Origin: Flavobacterium psychrophilum
GTDB taxonomy: Bacteria; Bacteroidota; Bacteroidia; Flavobacteriales; Flavobacteriaceae
Length of the DNA stretch: 43,344 nucleotides
Direction of reading: 5' to 3'
NCBI GenBank assembly: GCA_943325515.2
Contig: CALPPS020000010.1
Location: 1-43,344, forward strand
In this document: in pieces, positions 15,185 to 23,399 of the stretch
Position numbering within the stretch: position 1 is the stretch's first letter
Layout of the letters: each line of letters starts with the position of its first letter
Program-made: the position numbers and the translations under genes
The notes under the pieces: model-generated
Seen by the model: the letters and a program-made list of their open reading frames with translations, nothing else
Databases searched by the model: none
What the model was told of the DNA's origin: nothing

Positions 15185-15235
15185 TGTTTACTTTTTAAAA
15201 GTATAAATTGATTTTCAAAAACTATACCTTGATAA

Positions 15236-15259
15236 AAAAAGTCCTTTTAAGGACTTTTT
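15236..15259 (-). terminator. Terminator after the small membrane-protein gene
   Basis: Symmetrical stem AAAAAGTCCTT/AAGGACTTTTT immediately after the stop at 15263; it has T-runs on both strands and could also work in the plus direction. Confidence 0.82.
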
Positions 15260-15262
15260 ATT

Positions 15263-15691
15263 TTATTTGTTAAACCACAAATTCCAAGGGATTCTACTCA
15301 AGATTAAGACTAATCCCAAGAAATAGAATAGTGCAATGGATTTAAATTTTGCAGTGTTTGTATCTCCTTTTTTGTGTTTTGACCATCCAATAGTAATTAA
15401 AACTATAGCTATCACATTAATTAGAGGATGCTCTAACCAAGTTAAACGCACATTTGATTCCGCCATTTGACCGATAGATGCAGCACCTAACGGAGAAATA
15501 AAATATAGAATCAAACCAACTACCAATTGAATGTGAGTTGCTACTAAACCAAACAAAGCTATTTTTCTGTCATTAGCGGTAAACACTTTCTTTGAAGACA
15601 TCCCAATAATGGAATTTATCACAGCTACTACTAATAAAAATAAGGCTAAATAAGCCCAACCAGAATGAAATTTTTGAATAAAATGATACAT
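15263..15691 (-). CDS. Four-helix membrane protein with conserved-looking histidines
   Basis: A 142-residue integral membrane protein with four hydrophobic segments (about 12-30, 44-65, 88-104, 117-135). Histidines stand at the membrane borders: HSGWAY near the N-terminus, THIQLVVGLILYF in helix 2 and LEHPL before helix 3, and Arg-Ile-Pro-Trp follows helix 4. The layout recalls small haem-binding membrane proteins, and flavobacterial relatives are sometimes labelled as cytochrome-like. No haem motif is proven. It has its own promoter and terminator and is probably monocistronic. Confidence 0.7.
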   Translation of the reverse strand: MYHFIQKFHSGWAYLALFLLVVAVINSIIGMSSKKVFTANDRKIALFGLVATHIQLVVGLILYFISPLGAASIGQMAESNVRLTWLEHPLINVIAIVLITIGWSKHKKGDTNTAKFKSIALFYFLGLVLILSRIPWNLWFNK

Positions 15692-15711
15692 AGTGTTATT
15701 TTTTAGAAAAA

Positions 15712-15719
15712 CAAATATA
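15712..15719 (-). promoter_or_regulatory. Putative -7 element of the small membrane-protein gene
   Basis: Minus-strand TATATTTG (TAnnTTTG) 20 bases before the ATG at 15691; no clear TTG upstream. Confidence 0.5.
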
Positions 15720-15773
15720 GAGAAAAGAGATAAAAAAACGGCACTAATTAGAGAGGTTTTAGGATATGTTCTA

Positions 15774-17417
15774 TTATTTGTTTTTCAGAAAATGGTTTAA
15801 TAAAAATTCTGTAGAACTATCGTGTTTTTTTACAACTCCAGAATGAATTTCTTCTAAAATAGAATTAGCTAATTGTTTTCCAAGTTCAACGCCCCATTGA
15901 TCATAACTAAAGATATTCCAGATTACACCTTGAACAAAAATTTTGTGTTCGTATAATGCAACTAATGAACCTAGCGATTTTGGAGTTAATTTTTGAATTA
16001 ATAGGGTATTTGTTGGTTTATTTCCAGTAAATACTTTAAAAGGTAACAGAAAATCAGCTTTGTCTCCTGTAATGTTTTGCTTAACAAATTCAGCATTTAC
16101 TTGTGCTGCAGTTTTGCCATTAAGTAAAGCTTCTGTCTGCGCAAAAAAGTTGGACATCAACTTGTCATGATGGTCTTGATTGCCATATAGCGGCTCAACA
16201 AAACCTATAAAATCAGTTGGAATAAGTTTTGTTCCTTGATGAATTAATTGAAAAAATGCATGTTGGGAATTGGTTCCTGGTTCGCCCCAAATGATAGTTC
16301 CAGTTTGATAATTTACAGGTTTTCCATCACGGCCTATGCTCTTTCCGTTGCTTTCCATGATGCCTTGTTGAAGATAGGGTGCTAATTTTTGCAAGTATTG
16401 GGTATAAGGGATTAAAGCTTCGCTTTCGGCACCAAAAAAGTTATTGTACCAGATACTTAATAGCGCTAAAACAACAGGAATATTTTTGTCAAAAGTTTCA
16501 TTTTTGAAATGAATATCCATTTTGTGAGCCCCTTCTAATAAATCGTCAAAATGATCAAAACCAACTGCTAAACTAATTGATAAACCAACCGCACTCCATA
16601 GTGAAAAACGTCCACCAACCCAATCCCACATTGGGAAAATATTATCGGGATTGATGCCAAATTCTGTAACATTTTGAATGTTAGTTGAAACTGCCACAAA
16701 ATGTTTTGCAACATCTTCTTGTTTTGCCGTTTTCAAAAACCAAGCTCGAATAGTTTCAGCATTGGTAAGTGTTTCTTGTGTAGTAAATGTTTTAGAAGCA
16801 ATTACGAAAAGTGTGGTTTCGGGATTTATTTTTTTTATAATTTCATTTACATGATCCCCATCAACATTGGATACAAAATGAATATTCAAATGATTTTTGT
16901 AAAACTGCAATCCTTCAACAACCATTGCTGGACCAAGGTCTGAACCACCAATCCCGATATTAACTACATCTGTAAACGCTTTTCCTGTGAACCCTTTTCT
17001 TTGTCCTGAAATAACTTCATTACAAAACTTTTTTATTTTATCTTTTACTTCAAAAATTTCTGGAATTATATTTTCCCCATCAACTTTTATGGAAGTATTT
17101 TTGGGAGAACGCAAAGCGGTATGGAGTACTGCTCTATTTTCGGTTTGATTGATGTTTTCTCCACCAAAATAGGCATCAATAGCTGCTTTCAAATTCACTT
17201 CTTTTGCCAAATCTTGAAGTAAATTAAAAGTATCTTGATTGATACTGTTTTTGGAATAATCTAGTAAGAAATCATCCCACTGAATGTTAAATTTTTCTGC
17301 TCTTGTTGTATCATTTGCAAACATTTCCTTTATAGAAATGGTTTTCATTTGAGCATAATGTTGATTTAATTTTTCCCAAGCAGAGGTCTTTGTGGGATTT
17401 ATATCTTGTAAAGTCAT
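15774..17417 (-). CDS. pgi: Glucose-6-phosphate isomerase
   Basis: Interconverts glucose-6-phosphate and fructose-6-phosphate. The 547-residue protein has [14 protein letters not shown], the family signature in [33 protein letters not shown] and a conserved Lys region near the C-terminus. Length matches the long bacterial/eukaryotic form (about 550). It lies 90 bases downstream of the M23 gene and has its own -7 element, with an unusual palindrome between them. Confidence 0.97.
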   Translation of the reverse strand: MTLQDINPTKTSAWEKLNQHYAQMKTISIKEMFANDTTRAEKFNIQWDDFLLDYSKNSINQDTFNLLQDLAKEVNLKAAIDAYFGGENINQTENRAVLHTALRSPKNTSIKVDGENIIPEIFEVKDKIKKFCNEVISGQRKGFTGKAFTDVVNIGIGGSDLGPAMVVEGLQFYKNHLNIHFVSNVDGDHVNEIIKKINPETTLFVIASKTFTTQETLTNAETIRAWFLKTAKQEDVAKHFVAVSTNIQNVTEFGINPDNIFPMWDWVGGRFSLWSAVGLSISLAVGFDHFDDLLEGAHKMDIHFKNETFDKNIPVVLALLSIWYNNFFGAESEALIPYTQYLQKLAPYLQQGIMESNGKSIGRDGKPVNYQTGTIIWGEPGTNSQHAFFQLIHQGTKLIPTDFIGFVEPLYGNQDHHDKLMSNFFAQTEALLNGKTAAQVNAEFVKQNITGDKADFLLPFKVFTGNKPTNTLLIQKLTPKSLGSLVALYEHKIFVQGVIWNIFSYDQWGVELGKQLANSILEEIHSGVVKKHDSSTEFLLNHFLKNK

Positions 17418-17435
17418 TTTTTATATTTTAAATGT

Positions 17436-17443
17436 CAAATTTA
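17436..17443 (-). promoter_or_regulatory. Putative -7 element of pgi
   Basis: Minus-strand TAAATTTG (17443 to 17436), 18 bases before the pgi ATG. The -33 element is unclear. Confidence 0.45.
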
Positions 17444-17474
17444 CAAATATGATTCGTATAAAATTCAGTAAATT

Positions 17475-17496
17475 TCAACTTCAACGTTGTAGTTGA
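17475..17496. repeat. 22-base near-perfect palindrome upstream of pgi
   Basis: Half-sites TCAACTTCAAC and GTTGTAGTTGA meet at 17485/17486 with a single mismatched pair. It lies between the M23 stop and the pgi promoter. No U-tract follows on the minus strand, so an operator is at least as likely as a terminator. Confidence 0.6.
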
Positions 17497-17507
17497 TTAA
17501 AAAAATA

Positions 17508-18749
17508 TTATTTCTTTGTATTTGTCTTAGCTACACTGTCTAAAGTTCTTTTTAGAGGTTTCATATATTCCAAATATTTTTGTTTGTATTTAGAATCCAT
17601 AGGAGTTGAAGTAGGAAGCTTTAAGCGTAAAGCATCTACCTGTACTCCATTTTTCCAAAAACGATAACATACATGTGGTCCAGTTGCCAATCCAGTACTT
17701 CCTACTTTCCCAATTACTTGTCCTTGGGTTACTCTTTGTCCGCGGCGAACTACTATTTTTGACATGTGTAGGTATTGAGTTGAGTAAGTTCTATCGTGTT
17801 TTACTTTTACAAAATTTCCGTTGCCGGTAGTATAACCGGCTTGTTCTACAACTCCCGCTGCGGTTGTCATAATTGGAGTTCCTGTTGGCGCTGCATAATC
17901 TGTACCATTGTGAGCTTTCCAAATTTTTTGTACAGGATGAAATCTGCTTCTGGTATAACGGGAAGTGATATTTACAAATTTTAAAGGTGCTTTCAAGAAG
18001 AAATTTTTTAATGTTTTACCTTCTTCATCAAAAAATTGTTGTTTGTTAGTACTCCCATCGGGAGAAAAAGGAAAGGCATAAATATTTTTACCTTTATATT
18101 CAAAAAAAGCAGCTTTTAAACTGTCAACTCCGTCATAAATAGTATCATTTATATATCTTTCCGAAAAGGTCAAGCCAAATTTATCTCCTTTTTGTAATTT
18201 AAAAAAGTCAATAGACCAAGCATAAACTTTTGCAATTCTTGTCGCTAATGATGGGTCAACATCAAGATTTTGTAATGTTTCGGATAAAGAACCATTTAAT
18301 GCACCAGCAATTGTTCTAGTTTTTAAAGTTAATGGCCTGGTTTTTTTGTAAGCCATTATGGTATCCCTAAAATCTACAATATAATAATTCAAACGGTCGG
18401 GTTGATAAATAAAAACTTGAATTTTATTGGTTTTATCTTTAGTTCTCAGAATAGTATATGCTTTCCCAATTCTAATGGTTCTAACATCAAAAGTATCTTT
18501 TACTTTGGCAACAATATCAAATACTTGTTGCCCTTTTAAGTTTTGGGTTTCTAATAAACTTCCAAAAGTATCACCGGATTGTATAGTATCATTGACAACA
18601 TTGAAATCATGCAGATTAAAACCAAAATCTACTAATTTGTATTTAGGTTTTCCTGCAAAAATTTCTTCCTCTTTAGCTTTTTCACAAGAACTTAACGAAA
18701 AAACAAAAAGACAAAAAACACAAAAAAGTTTAAGGGATTTATAAATCAT
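17508..18749 (-). CDS. M23 (LytM-like) peptidase lipoprotein with altered zinc ligand
   Basis: A 413-residue putative lipoprotein; the N-terminal signal ends in SLSSC, with Cys22 as the lipidation site. An N-terminal region of about 240 residues resembles the OapA/LysM-like part of MepM-type enzymes. The LytM domain (about 258-385) has HNGTDY with His280 and Asp284 and GPHVCYRFW with His359. The second His of the usual HxH motif, a zinc ligand, is Cys361. Cys can bind zinc, so activity on peptidoglycan cross-links is possible but not assured. It starts four bases after the tryptophan dioxygenase gene. Confidence 0.88.
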   Translation of the reverse strand: MIYKSLKLFCVFCLFVFSLSSCEKAKEEEIFAGKPKYKLVDFGFNLHDFNVVNDTIQSGDTFGSLLETQNLKGQQVFDIVAKVKDTFDVRTIRIGKAYTILRTKDKTNKIQVFIYQPDRLNYYIVDFRDTIMAYKKTRPLTLKTRTIAGALNGSLSETLQNLDVDPSLATRIAKVYAWSIDFFKLQKGDKFGLTFSERYINDTIYDGVDSLKAAFFEYKGKNIYAFPFSPDGSTNKQQFFDEEGKTLKNFFLKAPLKFVNITSRYTRSRFHPVQKIWKAHNGTDYAAPTGTPIMTTAAGVVEQAGYTTGNGNFVKVKHDRTYSTQYLHMSKIVVRRGQRVTQGQVIGKVGSTGLATGPHVCYRFWKNGVQVDALRLKLPTSTPMDSKYKQKYLEYMKPLKRTLDSVAKTNTKK

Positions 18750-18753
18750 ATTA

Positions 18754-19683
18754 TTATTCCTCGCCCCAATTTTTTAATTCCTCTTCACTCCACAACTCTG
18801 GAAAAAATATCCTCCTTTGGTATTTTGGATGCATGTATTTTTTCCAATCGCTTCCACCTGTTGCTTCTCCAGAACCTTGTCCGCTATCAATATATTTTTT
18901 GGCAGCATTTAAATGTCCCATAACCCAAGTGATGTTAATTGTATGGTCATAATGACGCATGGCATTAACTAATGCTTCATTTTTTTGGTCTTCTAAAGGA
19001 AGTTGTTTGAATTTTTGCCAAATATTTATAGTATTATATTCTTCCATACAACGAAGAAATTCTTCTTTATATTTTCTTTCAAATTCTAATATTAAAAATG
19101 ATTTTTCACCTGTTTGATAATCTTTTCCAGCAGCTTGCCAATACAAATGTTCAAAGGCATGAGTGTAAGGTGTATTCCTGTCAATAGTTGATCTAAAACG
19201 ATAATCAATCAAATTTATCAAATCTGTTGAGGAGAATTCGATTAGTCTGTATTGTGCGCTTTGAAATCCGCTTGCGGGTGTTAAAGTATTTCTGAATTTC
19301 ATATACTGAGCCACTTCCATTCCGTCACCCATAATGTCAAATGAAGTGGTTAGCATATCAAAATAGCGGCTTATTCTTCTTAGTTTTTCGGTAAAAAAAT
19401 CAGTTTTTGGTTTTTCAGTATGACACAATTGATTTATTTCCCAAAGTATCATTTTGAACAATAATTCGTTTACTTGATGGTACATGATAAAAACCATTTC
19501 ATCAGGCAAAACAGTTCTTTGAGTTTGTAAATTTAATAAGGCATCGGTTTGAATATAATCCCAATAAGTTATAGGTTTTGACCAAATAAGTCCTTCTAAA
19601 TGGGTTTCGGTTTTTTGATTTATAGCTTCAAATTTTTTTTCTAAAGCCTCTAAAATTTGATCCGTATTGTTTTTATTACTCAT
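18754..19683 (-). CDS. kynA: Tryptophan 2,3-dioxygenase
   Basis: Haem enzyme that opens the indole ring of tryptophan to N-formylkynurenine, first step of the kynurenine route. The 309-residue protein shows TYWDYIQTDALLNLQ, the MYHQVNELLFKMILWE helix, FRNTLTPASGFQSAQYR, and the C-terminal RHYDHTINITWVMGHLNAA with the probable proximal His, followed by GSGEATGGSDWKKYM. Start ATG overlaps the upstream stop by one base (TAATG), so it is co-translated with the DUF3108 gene. No kynurenine formamidase or kynureninase gene is in the window. Confidence 0.95.
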   Translation of the reverse strand: MSNKNNTDQILEALEKKFEAINQKTETHLEGLIWSKPITYWDYIQTDALLNLQTQRTVLPDEMVFIMYHQVNELLFKMILWEINQLCHTEKPKTDFFTEKLRRISRYFDMLTTSFDIMGDGMEVAQYMKFRNTLTPASGFQSAQYRLIEFSSTDLINLIDYRFRSTIDRNTPYTHAFEHLYWQAAGKDYQTGEKSFLILEFERKYKEEFLRCMEEYNTINIWQKFKQLPLEDQKNEALVNAMRHYDHTINITWVMGHLNAAKKYIDSGQGSGEATGGSDWKKYMHPKYQRRIFFPELWSEEELKNWGEE

Positions 19684-20459
19684 TAGTCATTTAATTTTAC
19701 CATAAATGGATTTTTTAACCCTTTGAAGCCCTCTAATTCTCCTTTTATTGAGCCCACTGCTAAACTGGCTTTTATTCTCAAAGGGATCTTATTTTCGTCA
19801 TCGGAAATCCAAACCGTTAAGCTTTCTTCTTCTTTAAAAACTCTACCAGATTGAACTATTGGTCTAAATATCATTGTTGGTGCAGTTCCAAATTTAGTTT
19901 TTATATTTTCTCTTCCTATGAATTTTAACTTAAACTTAAAGGTTTCATTATCAAAAAACATGTCGACAATAACCGATTCTCCTACTTTTAGTTTGTCAAT
20001 ATTTGGGTAGTTTCTTAAAAAATAAAAAGTAGAAATAATATCCTGTACATTTTCTGTAACTGGGAATGTTTTTTCTGTTTTGTTTTTATAATCTTTAATA
20101 AGTACTTTATTAGCATCTTGATTAAAAAACCCTTCTTGATTTTTAGTGTAACCACCTTCGTCTATTTGTCTGACAAATTGATAGGGCCTATTCGACGTTT
20201 TATCAAAATAACTTTCATAATTATCATTAACTTTAAAGAAAAACCTTGACATGCCTACTGTATATCCTTTACCAATGGCATGGTAAACTTTTTTGTTGTT
20301 TTTAATAGCTTCTTGAACTTCGAGTGTGGCGTATCCCGCATTGATAAAACCGTAATGTATCCTGAATTTAAACCACTCACCAACATCATAAGCTTCAGGG
20401 TTTTGAGAGTCAAAACCTACCGTGATAAAAAGCAATAATAGGAAGAAATATTTTTTCAT
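19683..20459 (-). CDS. DUF3108 protein, exported
   Basis: A 258-residue exported protein: signal peptide (MKKYFFLLLLFITVGFDSQ), then the DUF3108 region with GEWFKFRIHYGFINAGYATL, the YHAIGKGYTVG strand and a C-terminal VWISDDENKIPLRIK block. The predicted beta fold and envelope location fit a periplasmic or outer-membrane-associated role; family function is unknown. It is the first gene of an operon with kynA and the M23 lipoprotein. Confidence 0.85.
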   Translation of the reverse strand: MKKYFFLLLLFITVGFDSQNPEAYDVGEWFKFRIHYGFINAGYATLEVQEAIKNNKKVYHAIGKGYTVGMSRFFFKVNDNYESYFDKTSNRPYQFVRQIDEGGYTKNQEGFFNQDANKVLIKDYKNKTEKTFPVTENVQDIISTFYFLRNYPNIDKLKVGESVIVDMFFDNETFKFKLKFIGRENIKTKFGTAPTMIFRPIVQSGRVFKEEESLTVWISDDENKIPLRIKASLAVGSIKGELEGFKGLKNPFMVKLND

Positions 20460-20499
20460 GTTTTAATTGTTTTTTATTCAGTATTTACAATATCCATTC

Positions 20500-20530
20500 C
20501 AAATATATTAAAACAAAAAAACTCAATCAA
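20500..20530 (-). promoter_or_regulatory. Promoter of the DUF3108-kynA-M23 operon
   Basis: Minus-strand TTG at 20530-20528 and TATATTTG at 20507-20500, spacer 20 bases, 40 bases before the ATG. The -33 element overlaps the hppD terminator hairpin. Confidence 0.6.
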
Positions 20531-20549
20531 ATTAATGATTGAGTTTTTA
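20515..20549 (-). terminator. Terminator of the hmgA-hppD operon
   Basis: Stem ACTCAATCA/TGATTGAGT, extended by A-T pairs, with a minus-strand T-run. It lies about 200 bases beyond the hppD stop; the stretch 20550-20750 between them holds only a weak AAGGA/TCCTT hairpin. Confidence 0.72.
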
Positions 20550-20750
20550 TGATATTAACCAACCAAAAAACTATAAATTATGAAAATTTATGTAAAAAAA
20601 TAAGGAAACCACTCCTTGATTTTTGTTGGTACAAATATACTGTAATCTGTTGCAGAATTAAAAGTAAAATTTCAACTTTAACAGATTTTTAGCAAAAAAA
20701 TATTAACTATATCGTTATATTTTATTAATTCTGTAATGACATCTCTTTTT

Positions 20751-21911
20751 TTATAATGTTCCTCGCAACATTTGTTCTCTCTCGATAGACTCAAATAGAG
20801 CTTTAAAATTTCCAGCTCCAAATCCTTTTGCACCCATTCTTTGAATAATTTCAAAAAATAATGTTGGGCGATCTTCCACTGGCTTCGTGAAAATTTGTAG
20901 TAAATAACCGTCTTCATCTGCATCAACCATAATGGCTAGTTTTTCAATTTCATTGATATCTTCTTTCATCATATCCATATGAACTCCTAATCTTTCAGGA
21001 ATTGCTTGATAGTAGGCATGTGGTGGTGCTGACAAGAACTCAACACCTCTAGCTCTAAGCTGAGAAACTGTCGTAATAATATCATCAGTAGCAATTGCAA
21101 TGTGTTGTACTCCTGGACCACCATAAAAATCTAAATATTCTTCAATTTGAGATCTTTTCTTTCCTTCTGCAGGTTCGTTTATTGGAAATTTAATTCTTCC
21201 ATTTCCGTTACTCATAACCTTACTCATCAAGGCAGAATATTCGGTATGAATTTGTTTGTCATCAAACGATAAGAAATTGACAAATCCCATAACATCTTCG
21301 TAGAATTTAACCCATTGGTTCATTTCTCCCCAACCTACATTTCCAACCATGTGGTCAATATATTTTAATCCAACAGCTGATGGGTTGTAATCTGATTTCC
21401 ATTCTTTATATCCAGGAAGGAAAATACCATTGTAATTTTTACGTTCCACAAAAATATGAACTGTTTCACCATAGGTGTATATTCCTGAACGAACGACTTC
21501 TCCATGTTCATCTTTTTCAACGGTAGGTTCCATAAATGGACGAGCACCACGTTTTGTAGTTTCTTCAAATGATTTTGTAGCATCTTCCACCCATAGTGCT
21601 ACTACTTTTACCCCATCACCATGTTTAACGATGTGTTGATTGATGGGAGAATCAGGATTTAAAGGTGTAGTTAATACTAAACGGATTTTATCTTGTTTTA
21701 ATACATAGCTTGCTCTGTCTTTTACACCGGTTTCTAGACCTGAATAAGCCAAAGACTGATACCCAAATGCTGTTTTGTAATAATGTGCAGATTGTTTTGC
21801 GTTCCCAACATAAAACTCAACATAATCTGTGCCTAAAAGTGGAAGGAAATCTTGTGCGTCTTTAAATATCTTTTCTAAACCGTATTCAACGGATTTTACT
21901 TCTTTACTCAT
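20751..21911 (-). CDS. hppD: 4-Hydroxyphenylpyruvate dioxygenase
   Basis: Non-haem iron enzyme making homogentisate from 4-hydroxyphenylpyruvate in tyrosine breakdown. The 386-residue protein has two vicinal-oxygen-chelate halves. Iron ligands are visible as the His in YIDHMVGNV, the His in GVQHIAIATDD, and the Glu in PTLFFEIIQRMG, which is followed by the C-terminal GFGAGNFKALFESIEREQ block. I chose the ATG at 21911 (MSKEVKSVEYG) over an upstream GTG at 21929. It follows hmgA by about 70 bases and shares its transcript. Confidence 0.95.
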   Translation of the reverse strand: MSKEVKSVEYGLEKIFKDAQDFLPLLGTDYVEFYVGNAKQSAHYYKTAFGYQSLAYSGLETGVKDRASYVLKQDKIRLVLTTPLNPDSPINQHIVKHGDGVKVVALWVEDATKSFEETTKRGARPFMEPTVEKDEHGEVVRSGIYTYGETVHIFVERKNYNGIFLPGYKEWKSDYNPSAVGLKYIDHMVGNVGWGEMNQWVKFYEDVMGFVNFLSFDDKQIHTEYSALMSKVMSNGNGRIKFPINEPAEGKKRSQIEEYLDFYGGPGVQHIAIATDDIITTVSQLRARGVEFLSAPPHAYYQAIPERLGVHMDMMKEDINEIEKLAIMVDADEDGYLLQIFTKPVEDRPTLFFEIIQRMGAKGFGAGNFKALFESIEREQMLRGTL

Positions 21912-21980
21912 GATGTTTATTTTAGCCACAAATACACGAATAAAGTGAAATTCGTGGAGCTTAATTTAGTATTTAATTGT

Positions 21981-23138
21981 TTACTCTACCCAAGATTTAT
22001 AATATTGACCGTCGTCTAATCCTATAGCTTCTTCAGTTACCATTAATGGGCGGAATGTGTCTACCATAACGGCTAATTCTTGTGTCACGGTTTGGCCGAT
22101 GCTACGTTCCATTGCTCCGGGTGCTGGTCCGTGCGGAATTCCTTTCGGATGTAATGTAATATGACCTTGTTCGATATTATTTCTTGACATAAAATCGCCA
22201 TCAACGTAATACAAAACCTCATCGCTATCGATGTTGCTGTGATTGTATGGAGCTGGAATCGCTTTTGGATGGTAATCATACAACCTTGGACAGAACGAAC
22301 AAACCACAAAAGTAGCTGTTTCAAAAGTTTGGTGAACAGGCGGCGGCTGGTGCACACGACCTGTTATTGGTTCAAAATTATGAATGCTGAATCCATAAGG
22401 GAAATTGTATCCATCCCAACCAACAACGTCAAAAGGATGCGTGGCATAAACCATTTCGTGTATCATCCCTTCCTTTTTGATTTTGATTGTAAAATCGCCT
22501 TTTTCATCGTGTGTTTCCAGTTCGGTGGGCAATTTGAAATCGCGTTCGCAAAAAGGAGAATGTTCTAAATGTTGGCCTGATGCGTTTTTGTATCGTTTTG
22601 GAGTATAAAATGGTGTATATGACTCGACATAAAACAATCGGTTATCTTCAGTTTGGAATTCAATTTGGTAAATCATTCCGCGTGGAATGATAAGATAATC
22701 TCCGTATTCAAATTGGATATTTCCCATCATAGTGCGGAGTTTTCCTTTTCCTTTATGGATAAAAATCATTTCATCAGCATCGGCGTTTTTGTAGAAATAG
22801 CTTGTTAATGATTTTCTTGGCGCTGCCAATCCGATAATACAATCGCGGTTAACAAGCATTGCTTTTCTGCTTTCTAGAAAATCATCTTCGGGTTTTAATT
22901 CGAAGCCTTTTAGAAGTAATGATTTGATGTTTTTGCCAATGGCAATCTTTGGTTCTACTGAATATGATTTGGTTATTTCCTTGACTTGAGTTGGTCTGTG
23001 AGTGTGATATAGCAATGAAGAATGTCCATGAAATCCTTCGGTACCGAACAGCTGTTCGTAGTACAAACCACCTGCTGGTTTTTCAAACTGCGTGTGTCTT
23101 TTTTGTGGGAAATCGCCAAGTTTATGGTATAGTGGCAT
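21981..23138 (-). CDS. hmgA: Homogentisate 1,2-dioxygenase
   Basis: Opens the homogentisate ring to maleylacetoacetate. The 385-residue protein is of the shorter bacterial type. Visible blocks are YNHSNIDSDEVLYYVDGDF and HPKGIPHGP, which carry the cupin metal-site residues, and the N-terminal MPLYHKLGDFPQKRHTQFEK. It precedes hppD in an operon. Its upstream region (23139-23399) holds AT-rich TTTGAAAAT repeats and the permease terminator but no clear promoter. Confidence 0.94.
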   Translation of the reverse strand: MPLYHKLGDFPQKRHTQFEKPAGGLYYEQLFGTEGFHGHSSLLYHTHRPTQVKEITKSYSVEPKIAIGKNIKSLLLKGFELKPEDDFLESRKAMLVNRDCIIGLAAPRKSLTSYFYKNADADEMIFIHKGKGKLRTMMGNIQFEYGDYLIIPRGMIYQIEFQTEDNRLFYVESYTPFYTPKRYKNASGQHLEHSPFCERDFKLPTELETHDEKGDFTIKIKKEGMIHEMVYATHPFDVVGWDGYNFPYGFSIHNFEPITGRVHQPPPVHQTFETATFVVCSFCPRLYDYHPKAIPAPYNHSNIDSDEVLYYVDGDFMSRNNIEQGHITLHPKGIPHGPAPGAMERSIGQTVTQELAVMVDTFRPLMVTEEAIGLDDGQYYKSWVE

Positions 23139-23335
23139 AGTATTTTAATTTGAAAATTTGAAAATGAGATAATTTGAAAATGGATTCAAATTATTATTTA
23201 TTCGCATTAAAAAAACTCATTCAGGATTTCTCTTGATAAGGAATTTTAGATATATTAATAAATTATCCCATTTTTTCATATAACAAATATCGGTAAAATA
23301 TAAATGCTGAAAATGATATTTATTAATTTTTTAAA

Positions 23336-23381
23336 AACAAAAAAGGATTAAAAAGTTAAAAAAACTAATTAATCCTTTTTT
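23336..23381 (-). terminator. Terminator after the amino-acid permease
   Basis: Stem AAAAAAGGATTA/TAATCCTTTTTT (23339-23350 with 23370-23381) with a 19-base loop and a minus-strand T-rich tail, 19 bases after the permease stop. Confidence 0.75.
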
Positions 23382-23399
23382 AAGAATATTTTAAAAAAA

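Noticed and set aside
20678..20926. 82-codon frame overlapping the hppD 3' end
   Set aside because: It is an out-of-frame reading of hppD plus intergenic DNA and has no family features.
22085..22568. Frames on both strands inside hmgA
   Set aside because: Shadows of a well-supported gene with no recognisable domain.
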